Of a stretch of 14,658 nucleotides of DNA, positions 6,881-13,158 are shown one piece after another (position 1 is the first letter of the stretch; every line of letters begins with the position of its first letter). The notes beneath the pieces are model-generated. The model searched no databases. It was not told the origin of the DNA and worked only from the letters and a program-made list of their open reading frames with translations. The translations under genes were made by a program, and so were the position numbers. The DNA comes from Acetofilamentum sp. (GTDB lineage Bacteria; Bacteroidota; Bacteroidia; Bacteroidales; JAFGXI01). Location: positions 1 to 14,658 of the forward strand of contig DYOK01000045.1 of NCBI GenBank assembly GCA_020720565.1, read 5' to 3'.

Positions 6881-6943
6881 ATGAATAACAATTTTCTACA
6901 TATTCTTCTACTTGGTATTATTATTCTCTTGCAAAACAAGTAG
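6881..6943 (+). CDS. Leu/Ile-rich leader peptide of the leu operon attenuator
   Basis: ATG at 6881 opens a 20-codon frame ending in TAG (6941-6943): MNNNFLHILLLGIIILLQNK. Six codons are Leu (6, 9, 10, 11, 16, 17) and four are Ile (8, 13, 14, 15). There is no Val. Codons 9-11 (CTT CTA CTT) form the left arm of a perfect 10-bp hairpin whose right arm spans the stop codon. The gene lies between a consensus promoter and a strong intrinsic terminator, 198 bp before leuA. Its size, position, codon content and hairpin overlap are those of attenuator leader peptides such as LeuL. The peptide itself is expected to have no function other than sensing charged tRNA-Leu and perhaps tRNA-Ile. No Shine-Dalgarno is visible, as usual in this phylum. 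Confidence 0.85.
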   Translation: MNNNFLHILLLGIIILLQNK

Positions 6944-6946
6944 AAG
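6905..6946 (+). promoter_or_regulatory. Attenuator 1:2 hairpin overlapping the leader codons
   Basis: CTTCTACTTG (6905-6914) and CAAGTAGAAG (6937-6946) are perfectly complementary over 10 bp, with a 22-nt loop. The left arm is Leu codons 9-11 plus one base. The right arm contains the TAG stop. A ribosome stalled on the Leu codons would block the left arm and free the right arm. Confidence 0.8.
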
Positions 6947-6997
6947 TGAGTTTGGTATGTAGTTATTACAATGTATAATTTAAAGCCTTCTCACTAC
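6940..6997 (+). promoter_or_regulatory. Candidate antiterminator pairing (2:3)
   Basis: AGTGAG (6945-6950) can pair with CTCACT (6990-6995), or GTGAG with CTCAC plus GTA (6940-6942) with TAC (6995-6997). A second register pairs AGAAG (6942-6946) with CTTCT (6987-6991). Either would use bases of the 1:2 hairpin and of the terminator's 5' arm, so it excludes both. The pairing is shorter than the terminator stem, so it would have to win kinetically. Confidence 0.55.
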
Positions 6998-7016
6998 GGT
7001 GCAGAAGGCTTTTTTT
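6982..7016 (+). terminator. Intrinsic terminator of the leu attenuator
   Basis: AAAGCCTTCT (6982-6991) pairs perfectly with AGAAGGCTTT (7003-7012). Inside, CAC and GTG close a UACG tetraloop of the very stable cUNCGg type, with one bulged C (7002). The 3' arm runs into seven Ts (7010-7016). It lies after the leader stop codon and before leuA, so it must be read through for operon expression. Confidence 0.88.
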
Positions 7017-7022
7017 AGAAAT

Positions 7023-7133
7023 GCCCCTAACCCCCTAAAGGGGGAATAAAGAGATAAAAAACTAATTATTGATTATATATTACCCATGCCTCCGATTATT
7101 TTGGGTAATTCCCCCTTTAGGGGGTTAGGGGGC
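7023..7133. repeat. Inverted-repeat module between attenuator and leuA
   Basis: An arm of about 25 bp at 7023-7048 (GCCCCTAACCCCCTAAAGG then GGGAAT) recurs in inverted orientation at 7108-7133 with one extra G. Each arm is itself nearly palindromic (CCCCCTAAAGGGGG). The 59-bp AT-rich centre has no gene. The right arm ends 8 bp before the leuA ATG, so the module can fold the leuA leader mRNA. The motif resembles dispersed intergenic repeats common in Bacteroidetes (from memory). Confidence 0.75.
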
Positions 7134-7141
7134 TTATAATT

Positions 7142-8635
7142 ATGGATAGATTATTTATTTTCGACACTACATTACGCGACGGCGAACAGGTACCCGGTTG
7201 TCAGTTGAACACTATTGAAAAAATTCAGGTAGCTAAAGCGCTCGAAAGATTGGGTGTTGATGTCATCGAAGCGGGGTTTCCGATATCAAGTCCGGGAGAT
7301 TTTAATTCGGTAGTCGAAATATCGAAAGCCGTTACTTGGCCCACTATTTGCGCTTTGACACGTGGCGTTCAAAAAGATATTGATGTGGCTGCTGAGGCGC
7401 TTAAGTATGCCAAAAACAAACGCATACATACCGGAATTGGAACATCCGATTTTCACATCAAACACAAATTTAATTCCACACAGGACGAAATTCTGGAACG
7501 TGCGGTGGCTGCCGTAAAGCATGCTAAAAAGTATGTGGAAGATGTGGAGTTTTATTGCGAAGATGCCGGTCGTACCGACAATGTTTATTTAGCGCGTGTG
7601 GTTGAAGCAGTTATTAAAGCCGGCGCTACGGTTGTAAACATCCCTGACACAACAGGTTATTGTTTACCTTGGGAATATGGAGAGAAAATTAAATTTCTGA
7701 TGGATAATGTGAATGGCGTACACAATGCTATCCTATCTACACACTGCCACAACGATTTGGGCATGGCAACTGCCAACACCATTGCCGGTGTTCAAAGCGG
7801 TGCTCGTCAGGTGGAAGTAACGATTAATGGTATTGGCGAACGTGCCGGAAATACATCGTTGGAAGAAATTGCTATGATATTAAAATGTCACAAATCAATG
7901 AATATTGAAACACAAATCAATACTCAAGAGATTTATGGCATAAGTCGTATGGTTTCCGGTTTGATGAATATGCCGGTTCAGGCAAATAAAGCAATTGTTG
8001 GACGAAATGCATTTGCGCACTCTTCGGGTATTCATCAGGATGGTGTGCTGAAAAATCGCGAGAGCTACGAAATTATGGACCCAACAGATGTGGGAATCGA
8101 CAAAAGCTCGATTGTACTGACTGCCCGTAGCGGTCGTGCTGCACTTAAACATCGTTTGGGTGTGCTGGGTGTAAATGTTGAAGGTGAACAATTGGATAAA
8201 ATTTACGAGGAATTCCTGAAATTAGCTGATAAAAAGAAAGACATTAACGATGACGATGTATTGTTATTGGCTGGAAAAGGACGTACCGAAAAGCAACGTA
8301 TTCAACTTGATTTTTTACAGGTTACTTCGGGTGTTGGAATTCAAGCTGTTGCCAGTATCGGTTTGATTATTGCTGGCGAAAAATTCGAGGCTGCGGCTTC
8401 GGGCAATGGACCGGTAGATGCTGCCATCAAAGCATTGAAAAAAATTATTAATCGCATCATGACGCTGCAAGAGTTTACTATTCAGGCTATTAACAAAGGA
8501 AGCGACGATGTTGGTAAAGTACACATGCAAGTGGAACACGATGGAATTGTATATTATGGTTTTGGTGCAAATACCGATATTGTTGCAGCATCCGTCGAAG
8601 CATATATCAATGCAATAAATCAGTTTGTAAAGTAA
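7142..8635 (+). CDS. leuA: 2-isopropylmalate synthase
   Basis: LeuA joins acetyl-CoA and 3-methyl-2-oxobutanoate to give 2-isopropylmalate, the committed step to leucine, in the cytoplasm. The 497 residues cover a TIM-barrel catalytic domain with DTTLRDGEQ (8-16, metal and substrate binding Asp8, Arg12, Asp13), the VEFYCEDAGRTD segment (135-146), metal ligands in HCHND (201-205) and GIGERAGN (230-237). A LeuA-type dimerisation/regulatory domain occupies about residues 375-497 (SGNGPVDAAI, GFGANTDIVAAS), the expected site of leucine feedback inhibition. The similarity in length and motifs to E. coli LeuA is close. It is the first structural gene behind the attenuator. The start ATG lies 8 bp after an inverted-repeat arm. 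Confidence 0.95.
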   Translation: MDRLFIFDTTLRDGEQVPGCQLNTIEKIQVAKALERLGVDVIEAGFPISSPGDFNSVVEISKAVTWPTICALTRGVQKDIDVAAEALKYAKNKRIHTGIGTSDFHIKHKFNSTQDEILERAVAAVKHAKKYVEDVEFYCEDAGRTDNVYLARVVEAVIKAGATVVNIPDTTGYCLPWEYGEKIKFLMDNVNGVHNAILSTHCHNDLGMATANTIAGVQSGARQVEVTINGIGERAGNTSLEEIAMILKCHKSMNIETQINTQEIYGISRMVSGLMNMPVQANKAIVGRNAFAHSSGIHQDGVLKNRESYEIMDPTDVGIDKSSIVLTARSGRAALKHRLGVLGVNVEGEQLDKIYEEFLKLADKKKDINDDDVLLLAGKGRTEKQRIQLDFLQVTSGVGIQAVASIGLIIAGEKFEAAASGNGPVDAAIKALKKIINRIMTLQEFTIQAINKGSDDVGKVHMQVEHDGIVYYGFGANTDIVAASVEAYINAINQFVK

Positions 8636-8969
8636 AGACAACGGACAACTGACGACTGAAAACAGAAAAGACAGAAGAGATGAAGAGTTTTGAGGATTTG
8701 AGAATTTGGTAGGAAGCGAGAGTTTTTGCAAATCAGATTTATGATTTAGCTGAAAATATGAGAGATTTTGGATTCAAAGACTCAGATTCAAAGAGCTGCT
8801 GTTTCTGTTATGAATAATATTGCTGAAGGGTTCGATTATGGGTCAGATGCTATGTTTATTAAATATCTAAAAAATAAAAATAAAGAATAATATAAAAAAT
8901 GAAGTGCGAATTCCAGTTTCAATAGACAGAGCTTCTTTTCTGTTGTCTGTCATCTGTTGTCCGCCGTCT
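8636..8969. mobile_element. Inverted-repeat module carrying a broken S23-type gene, between leuA and leuC
   Basis: Imperfect 36-bp inverted repeats bound this 334-bp module: 8636-8671 and 8934-8969 match at about 30 of 36 positions, with identical blocks CGGACAAC and AACAGAAAAGA. The left arm starts on the first base after the leuA stop. The right arm ends 7 bp before the leuC ATG. The enclosed sequence is a decayed four-helix-bundle gene. No target duplication is visible. The layout is that of a small non-autonomous insertion fitted into an operon gap, but mobility is inferred. Confidence 0.6.
8680..8890 (+). pseudogene. Degenerate four-helix-bundle (S23-type) protein gene
   Basis: ATG at 8680 opens MKSFEDLRIW, then a TAG at 8710-8712 where relatives have Gln, then EARVFANQIYDLAENMRDFGF. 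One extra base near 8785-8793 shifts the frame, after which QIQRAAVSVMNNIAEGFDYG and SDAMFIKYLK follow, ending at TAA 8888-8890. These pieces in order are the hallmark of the small four-helix-bundle proteins first known from intervening sequences of 23S rRNA genes (W-x-x-A-R near the start, IAEG in the middle). The usual C-terminal part (IAKGSxxE and beyond) is missing. So there are three lesions: a nonsense mutation, a frameshift and a truncation. Function of intact members is unknown. Here it is dead cargo. Confidence 0.8.
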
Positions 8970-8976
8970 ACGAAGT

Positions 8977-10368
8977 ATGAAAACATTATTTGACAAAATT
9001 TGGGATGCCCACGTGGTATCATTGGTCGAAAACGGACCGACACAGTTGTATATCGACCGTCATTTTTGCCACGAAGTAACAAGCCCACAGGCTTTTAACG
9101 GACTTCGTGCTCGCGGACTGAAAGTTTTTCGTCCGGAGCTCACAACCATGACTGCCGACCACAACACGCCAACTATCAATCAGGATAAACCAGTTCAGGA
9201 TCCAATCTCGCGCAATCAGTTGGATACGTTTGCTAAAAATGCAAGCGAATTCAATATGCCGCTGTTTTATCCACTCGGACATGCTAAAAATGGTGTTGTA
9301 CATATTATCGGACCCGAAAATGGTTTTACTCAACCGGGAATGACGATTGTTTGCGGTGATAGCCACACTTCTACGCATGGTGCTTTTGGTACTATCGCTT
9401 TTGGAATCGGCACCAGCGAAGTGGAAATGGTGTTGGCAACGCAATGTATTTTGCAAAGTTGCCCCAAAACGATGCGAATCACGTTTAACGGCAAATTGGG
9501 TGCTGGTGTAAGTGCCAAAGACTTAGCACTTTACATGATTTCGAAACTTACTACTGGCGGTGCTACAGGTTATTTCGTGGAATATGCCGGCGAAGCTATC
9601 CGCTCCATGAGCATGGAAGAACGCATGACGGTTTGTAACCTTTCTATCGAAATGGGTGCACGTGGTGGACTTATTGCGCCTGACCAAACTACTTTTGATT
9701 ATGTAAAAGGTCGTGAATTTGCTCCAAAAGGCGAAGAATGGGACAATAAATTAGCTTACTGGCAAACATTGAAAACCGACGAAGATGCTAAGTTTGATAA
9801 AGAATTAGTATTCGAATCTGCTGATATTCAACCCATGGTTACTTACGGAACCAATCCGGGAATGGGAATGGGCATTAAAGAATCAATCCCAACATTGGAA
9901 TCGGTTGACGAGACCGGACGTATTTCGTATCAAAAGTCGTTGGATTATATGGGCTTCGAAGCGGGTGAAAAGTTAGAAGGAAAAGCTATCGATTATGTGT
10001 TTTTAGGAAGTTGCACCAACGGACGTATTGAAGATTTCCGCGTTTTTGCCAATTTTGTAAAAGGCAAAAAGAAAGCTGAAAACGTTACTGCATGGTTGGT
10101 TCCCGGAAGTTGGATGGTGGAAAAACAAATTCGTGAAGAAGGTTTGTACGATATTTTGACTGAGGCTGGGTTTGCCTTGCGTCAGCCCGGATGTTCGGCT
10201 TGTTTGGCTATGAACGATGATAAAGTTCCTGCTGGTAAATATGCTGTATCCACATCAAACCGTAACTTCGAAGGTCGTCAGGGACCTGGAGCACGTACTA
10301 TTTTGGCAGGTCCGCTTGTTGCTGCTGCTGCAGCTGTGACAGGTCGTATCACAGATCCGCGTTCTTAG
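8977..10368 (+). CDS. leuC: 3-isopropylmalate dehydratase, large subunit
   Basis: LeuC with LeuD isomerises 2-isopropylmalate to 3-isopropylmalate through an aconitase-type [4Fe-4S] cluster, and the same pair can isomerise citramalate. The 463 residues match the normal length. The three cluster cysteines are visible: Cys346 in FLGSCTNG, and Cys406 and Cys409 in PGCSACLAMND, at positions nearly identical to E. coli LeuC. Other aconitase motifs include MTADHNTPT, VCGDSHTSTHGAFG and SNRNFEGRQGPGARTILAGP. The protein is complete and starts 341 bp after leuA because a repeat module lies between them. Its TAG stop coincides with the outer end of the next inverted repeat. Confidence 0.96.
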   Translation: MKTLFDKIWDAHVVSLVENGPTQLYIDRHFCHEVTSPQAFNGLRARGLKVFRPELTTMTADHNTPTINQDKPVQDPISRNQLDTFAKNASEFNMPLFYPLGHAKNGVVHIIGPENGFTQPGMTIVCGDSHTSTHGAFGTIAFGIGTSEVEMVLATQCILQSCPKTMRITFNGKLGAGVSAKDLALYMISKLTTGGATGYFVEYAGEAIRSMSMEERMTVCNLSIEMGARGGLIAPDQTTFDYVKGREFAPKGEEWDNKLAYWQTLKTDEDAKFDKELVFESADIQPMVTYGTNPGMGMGIKESIPTLESVDETGRISYQKSLDYMGFEAGEKLEGKAIDYVFLGSCTNGRIEDFRVFANFVKGKKKAENVTAWLVPGSWMVEKQIREEGLYDILTEAGFALRQPGCSACLAMNDDKVPAGKYAVSTSNRNFEGRQGPGARTILAGPLVAAAAAVTGRITDPRS

Positions 10369-10850
10369 CACACTGAATAAACGGAAAATATGGAATAACA
10401 CAATTAACAATTATGTTATATAAAGAACTAACTGACGAGATTCTACATGCATTTTATATAGTTCATTATAAACTTGGTTTTGGGTTTTTAGAGAAAGTTT
10501 ATAAAAATGCATTGTATCTTGAATTAACAACAATGGGGCTGAAATGTGAAACAGAGAAACCTATTAATGTATATTATAATCAAAAAGTAGTTGGTGTTTT
10601 TTATGCAGATATAGTAGTTGAGGGTAAGGTTATTCTGGAGCTAAAAGCCGTTGAAAGTATATGCAAAGAGCATGAATATCAGCTTATAAATTATTTAAAG
10701 GCATGTGGTATTGAAATTGGATTGCTGTTGAATTTTGGGAAAAAAGCTGAACTCAAAAGAGTTATTTATACGAATGATAGAAAAGAATTAAATAATTAGA
10801 TGCCTAAAAAATACAGTGTTACTCAGTTACTCCGTGTTTTCCGTGTGCTA
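10366..10850. mobile_element. Inverted-repeat module carrying a GxxExxY gene, between leuC and leuD
   Basis: The octamer TAGCACAC at 10366-10373 (beginning with the leuC stop codon) recurs inverted as GTGTGCTA at 10843-10850. Internal to these, GGAAAA...GGA.TAAC...AACA at 10383-10409 matches the inverted stretch at 10817-10842 at about 20 of 26 positions. The left side has nine extra bases between the two blocks. The enclosed 485 bp contain one complete gene and little else. No target duplication is seen. I read this as a diverged insertion unit. The inverted match is direct, the mobility is inferred. Confidence 0.5.
10413..10799 (+). CDS. GxxExxY protein (PD-(D/E)XK nuclease-like, function unknown)
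   Basis: This 128-residue protein belongs to the widespread GxxExxY family: the name motif is at Gly24-Glu27-Tyr30 (GFGFLEKVY). A PD-(D/E)XK-like core is suggested by Asp66 in YADIVVEGK and Glu76-x-Lys78 in LELKAV, followed by HEYQLINYLKACG and IGLLLNFG, all typical. Members are presumed nucleases or nucleic-acid-binding proteins, but no activity is established to my knowledge. Length is normal and the frame intact, unlike the S23-type gene in the previous gap. Its codon use is more AT-rich than leuC and leuD, fitting an acquired gene. It would be co-transcribed with the leu genes. A role in leucine synthesis is unlikely. Confidence 0.85.
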   Translation: MLYKELTDEILHAFYIVHYKLGFGFLEKVYKNALYLELTTMGLKCETEKPINVYYNQKVVGVFYADIVVEGKVILELKAVESICKEHEYQLINYLKACGIEIGLLLNFGKKAELKRVIYTNDRKELNN

Positions 10851-10864
10851 AATAACAATAAAAA

Positions 10865-11449
10865 ATGGAAAAGTTTTTAACATTAACTTCAACAGTTGTT
10901 CCACTTCCTATTGAGAATGTGGATACTGATCAGATTATACCAGCGCGCTTTTTGAAAGCGACTGACAAAAACGGTTTTGGCGATAATCTTTTTGCCGATT
11001 GGCGTTACAACAAAGATGGTAGCCCTAAAGCTGATTTTGTATTGAACAACCCTACTTATAGTGGGTCAATTCTTGTAGGCGGCAAAAACTTCGGTTCGGG
11101 TTCGAGCCGCGAGCATGCTGCTTGGGCTATTGATGGCTACGGATTTAAGGTGGTTGTGTCGAGCTTTTTTGCCGATATTTTTCAAAATAATGCTTTGAAT
11201 AATGGTGTTTTACCTGTTGTTGTATCAGCAGAATTTTTAGCAGAGATTTTTACATCGGTAAATGCTGATGCCAAAACAACGCTGACTATCGATTTGGAAA
11301 ATCAAACAATTACCAATAACGCAACCGGAAAATCGGAAACATTTGCTATTAACGCCTATAAAAAAGAATGTTTGCTGAACGGATTGGACGATATTGATTA
11401 TTTGTTGAGTAAAAAAGATTTGATTGAGGCTTTCGAAAAGGGAAAATAA
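10865..11449 (+). CDS. leuD: 3-isopropylmalate dehydratase, small subunit
   Basis: LeuD is the swivelling small subunit that completes the LeuCD active site. The 194 residues carry the family signatures NVDTDQIIPARFL (18-30) and NFGSGSSREHAAWA (75-88), the substrate-recognition loop, then SSFFADIFQNNALNNGVLPV. Length is slightly short of the E. coli protein (about 200) and typical for the bacterial type. It is separated from leuC by the GxxExxY module, although leuC and leuD are usually adjacent. It starts 14 bp after that module's right arm. A TGCCAAT repeat begins immediately after its stop. Confidence 0.95.
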   Translation: MEKFLTLTSTVVPLPIENVDTDQIIPARFLKATDKNGFGDNLFADWRYNKDGSPKADFVLNNPTYSGSILVGGKNFGSGSSREHAAWAIDGYGFKVVVSSFFADIFQNNALNNGVLPVVVSAEFLAEIFTSVNADAKTTLTIDLENQTITNNATGKSETFAINAYKKECLLNGLDDIDYLLSKKDLIEAFEKGK

Positions 11450-11450
11450 T

Positions 11451-11616
11451 TTGCCAATAAGATAATGTGCCAATAAGATAATTTGCCAATAAGATAATTT
11501 GCCAATAAGATAATTTGCCAATGTGCCAATAAATTAGAAATCATTTTTAGAATTGGCACATTAATCACATTGGCATATTGGCACATTAATCACATTGGCA
11601 CATTGGCATATTGGCA
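11451..11616. repeat. Symmetric TGCCAAT array between leuD and cimA
   Basis: The left half has four near-identical 16-bp tandem units (TTGCCAATAAGATAAT; 11451-11514, the second with a G at its first base) plus two more heptamers. Six TGCCAAT copies start at 11452, 11468, 11484, 11500, 11516 and 11524. The right half has six inverted copies (ATTGGCA) starting at 11552, 11569, 11577, 11594, 11602 and 11610, spaced by ATTAATCAC blocks. A 21-bp centre separates them. The array could fold into alternative long hairpins. No gene is inside. It looks like an empty relative of the other inverted-repeat modules in this operon. Confidence 0.85.
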
Positions 11617-11643
11617 CATTAATCACATCAGCATATTAGAATT

Positions 11644-13158
11644 ATGTTAGAAATAATGGATACCACGCTCCGCGATGGTGAACAAACATCGGGAGTATCG
11701 TTTGCGGCACAGGAAAAACTGAGCATAGCGCGTGTTTTACTCGAAGATTTGGGTGTTGATCGCATCGAAATTGCATCGGCACGTATTTCGGAAGGCGAAT
11801 TTAAATCGATAAGTAGAGTTGCCGAATGGGCACTTGAACACGGTTTTTTGCGAAAGTTGGAAGTGTTAGGATTTGTAGATGATCTCAATTCGCTCAAATG
11901 GATTAATGATACCGGTTGTAAAGTATTGAATTTACTTTGCAAAGGTTCTGAAAACCATTGCTTGAACCAACTTAAAAAATCGCCCGAAACGCATATTGCT
12001 GATATTAAAAAAGTGTTAGCCAATGCGCGTGCAATGGATATTGATGTAAATATCTATCTCGAAGATTGGTCGAACGGAATGCGTAATTCGTTGGATTATG
12101 TGTTTTATATGATTGATAATCTGAAAGATGAATCCATCAAGCGATTTATGCTGCCGGATACCTTGGGTGTGCTTAATCCAACCGAAACAGCAGCATTTTG
12201 TAAAATTATGTTGGAGCGTTATCCTGCATTGCATTTCGATTTTCATGCACACAACGATTACGACCTTGCGGTGGCAAACGTAATGGAAGCCGTTAATGCA
12301 GGTATTCATGGTGTGCACGTTACTATCAATGGATTGGGCGAGCGTGCCGGAAATGCGCCACTTTCGAGTGTGGTTGCGGTTTTACACGACCAATTGAAAA
12401 TAAAAACAAAAATTGACGAGTCGAAAATTAATTCGGTAAGTAGGTTAGTAGAGTCCTATGCAGGTGTTCGGATTCCTGCCAATAAACCGGTAATCGGTGA
12501 TTATGTGTTTACACAAGTGGCTGGTATACATGCCGATGGTGATAATAAAAAGAATCTGTATTACAACGATTTGTTGCCCGAGCGTTTCGGACGTGAGCGT
12601 TTGTATGCGTTGGGTAAAAATTCGGGAAAAGCAAGTATTCTGAAAAATTTGCAACAACTCGGTATCGAACTCGATGATGAATTGATGAAAAAAGTAACGC
12701 AACGCGTAATCGAATTAGGGGATAAAAAGGAACTTATTTCGCTCGACGAATTGCCTTATATTGTTTCGGACGTAGTGAATAACGATGAAGAGAGCAAAGT
12801 TATCCGCGTACTCAATTACTCCTTAACCGTGTCGAAAGGGTTGCGTCCTATGGCGAGCGTAAAAGTAGAAATTAACGGGAGCGTTTTTGAAGAAACAGCA
12901 GCAGGCGATGGTCAATACCACGCTTTGTCAAAAGCATTATACAAAATGTATAAAAAATTAGATAAAGCAACCCCTGAATTATTGGATTATCAGGTCGTAA
13001 TTCCTCCTGGAGGTAAAACAGATGCCATAGTGCAAGTAATTATTACATGGAAATTTGGTGAAAAGATATTTAAAACGCGTGGATTGGACGGCGATCAAAC
13101 GGTTTCGGCACTCAAAGCTACCGAAAAAATGTTGAATATTATTGAGGAGAAAGATTAA
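11644..13158 (+). CDS. cimA: (R)-citramalate synthase, Leptospira type
   Basis: The enzyme condenses pyruvate and acetyl-CoA to (R)-citramalate, which LeuCD and LeuB convert to 2-oxobutyrate for isoleucine. The 504 residues have a LeuA-like barrel (DTTLRDGEQT at 6-15, HAHND at 201-205, GLGERAGN at 230-237) and a C-terminal regulatory domain (about 385-504). Compared from memory with Leptospira CimA, motifs agree at a constant offset of 6: Arg10, Asp11, Leu75, Leu98, Tyr138, Glu140, Thr173, His201 and His203 match its Arg16, Asp17, Leu81, Leu104, Tyr144, Glu146, Thr179, His207 and His209. The two Leu and the Tyr shape the small pyruvate pocket. Blocks EIASARISEGE and IYLEDWSNG are shared. Such genes are often labelled a second leuA. 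Substrate specificity is inferred. Confidence 0.85.
   Translation: MLEIMDTTLRDGEQTSGVSFAAQEKLSIARVLLEDLGVDRIEIASARISEGEFKSISRVAEWALEHGFLRKLEVLGFVDDLNSLKWINDTGCKVLNLLCKGSENHCLNQLKKSPETHIADIKKVLANARAMDIDVNIYLEDWSNGMRNSLDYVFYMIDNLKDESIKRFMLPDTLGVLNPTETAAFCKIMLERYPALHFDFHAHNDYDLAVANVMEAVNAGIHGVHVTINGLGERAGNAPLSSVVAVLHDQLKIKTKIDESKINSVSRLVESYAGVRIPANKPVIGDYVFTQVAGIHADGDNKKNLYYNDLLPERFGRERLYALGKNSGKASILKNLQQLGIELDDELMKKVTQRVIELGDKKELISLDELPYIVSDVVNNDEESKVIRVLNYSLTVSKGLRPMASVKVEINGSVFEETAAGDGQYHALSKALYKMYKKLDKATPELLDYQVVIPPGGKTDAIVQVIITWKFGEKIFKTRGLDGDQTVSALKATEKMLNIIEEKD

Noticed and set aside
6860..7016. T-box or metabolite riboswitch upstream of leuA
   Set aside because: No T-box sequence, specifier stem or known aptamer pattern is visible. 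The Leu/Ile-rich ORF overlapping the hairpin explains the region better.
8867..9456. Minus-strand ORFs opposite the leuC start
   Set aside because: They are shadows of leuC and the repeat arm, with no domain-like sequence and no promoter.
10413..10799. GxxExxY gene and S23-type gene as a toxin-antitoxin pair
   Set aside because: They are in different gaps, one is dead, and neither resembles a known toxin or antitoxin pairing. Separate insertions explain them better.
11451..11616. CRISPR-like array after leuD
   Set aside because: The direct units are contiguous 16-mers without unique spacers, and the right half is inverted. There are no cas genes. It is a tandem plus inverted repeat.
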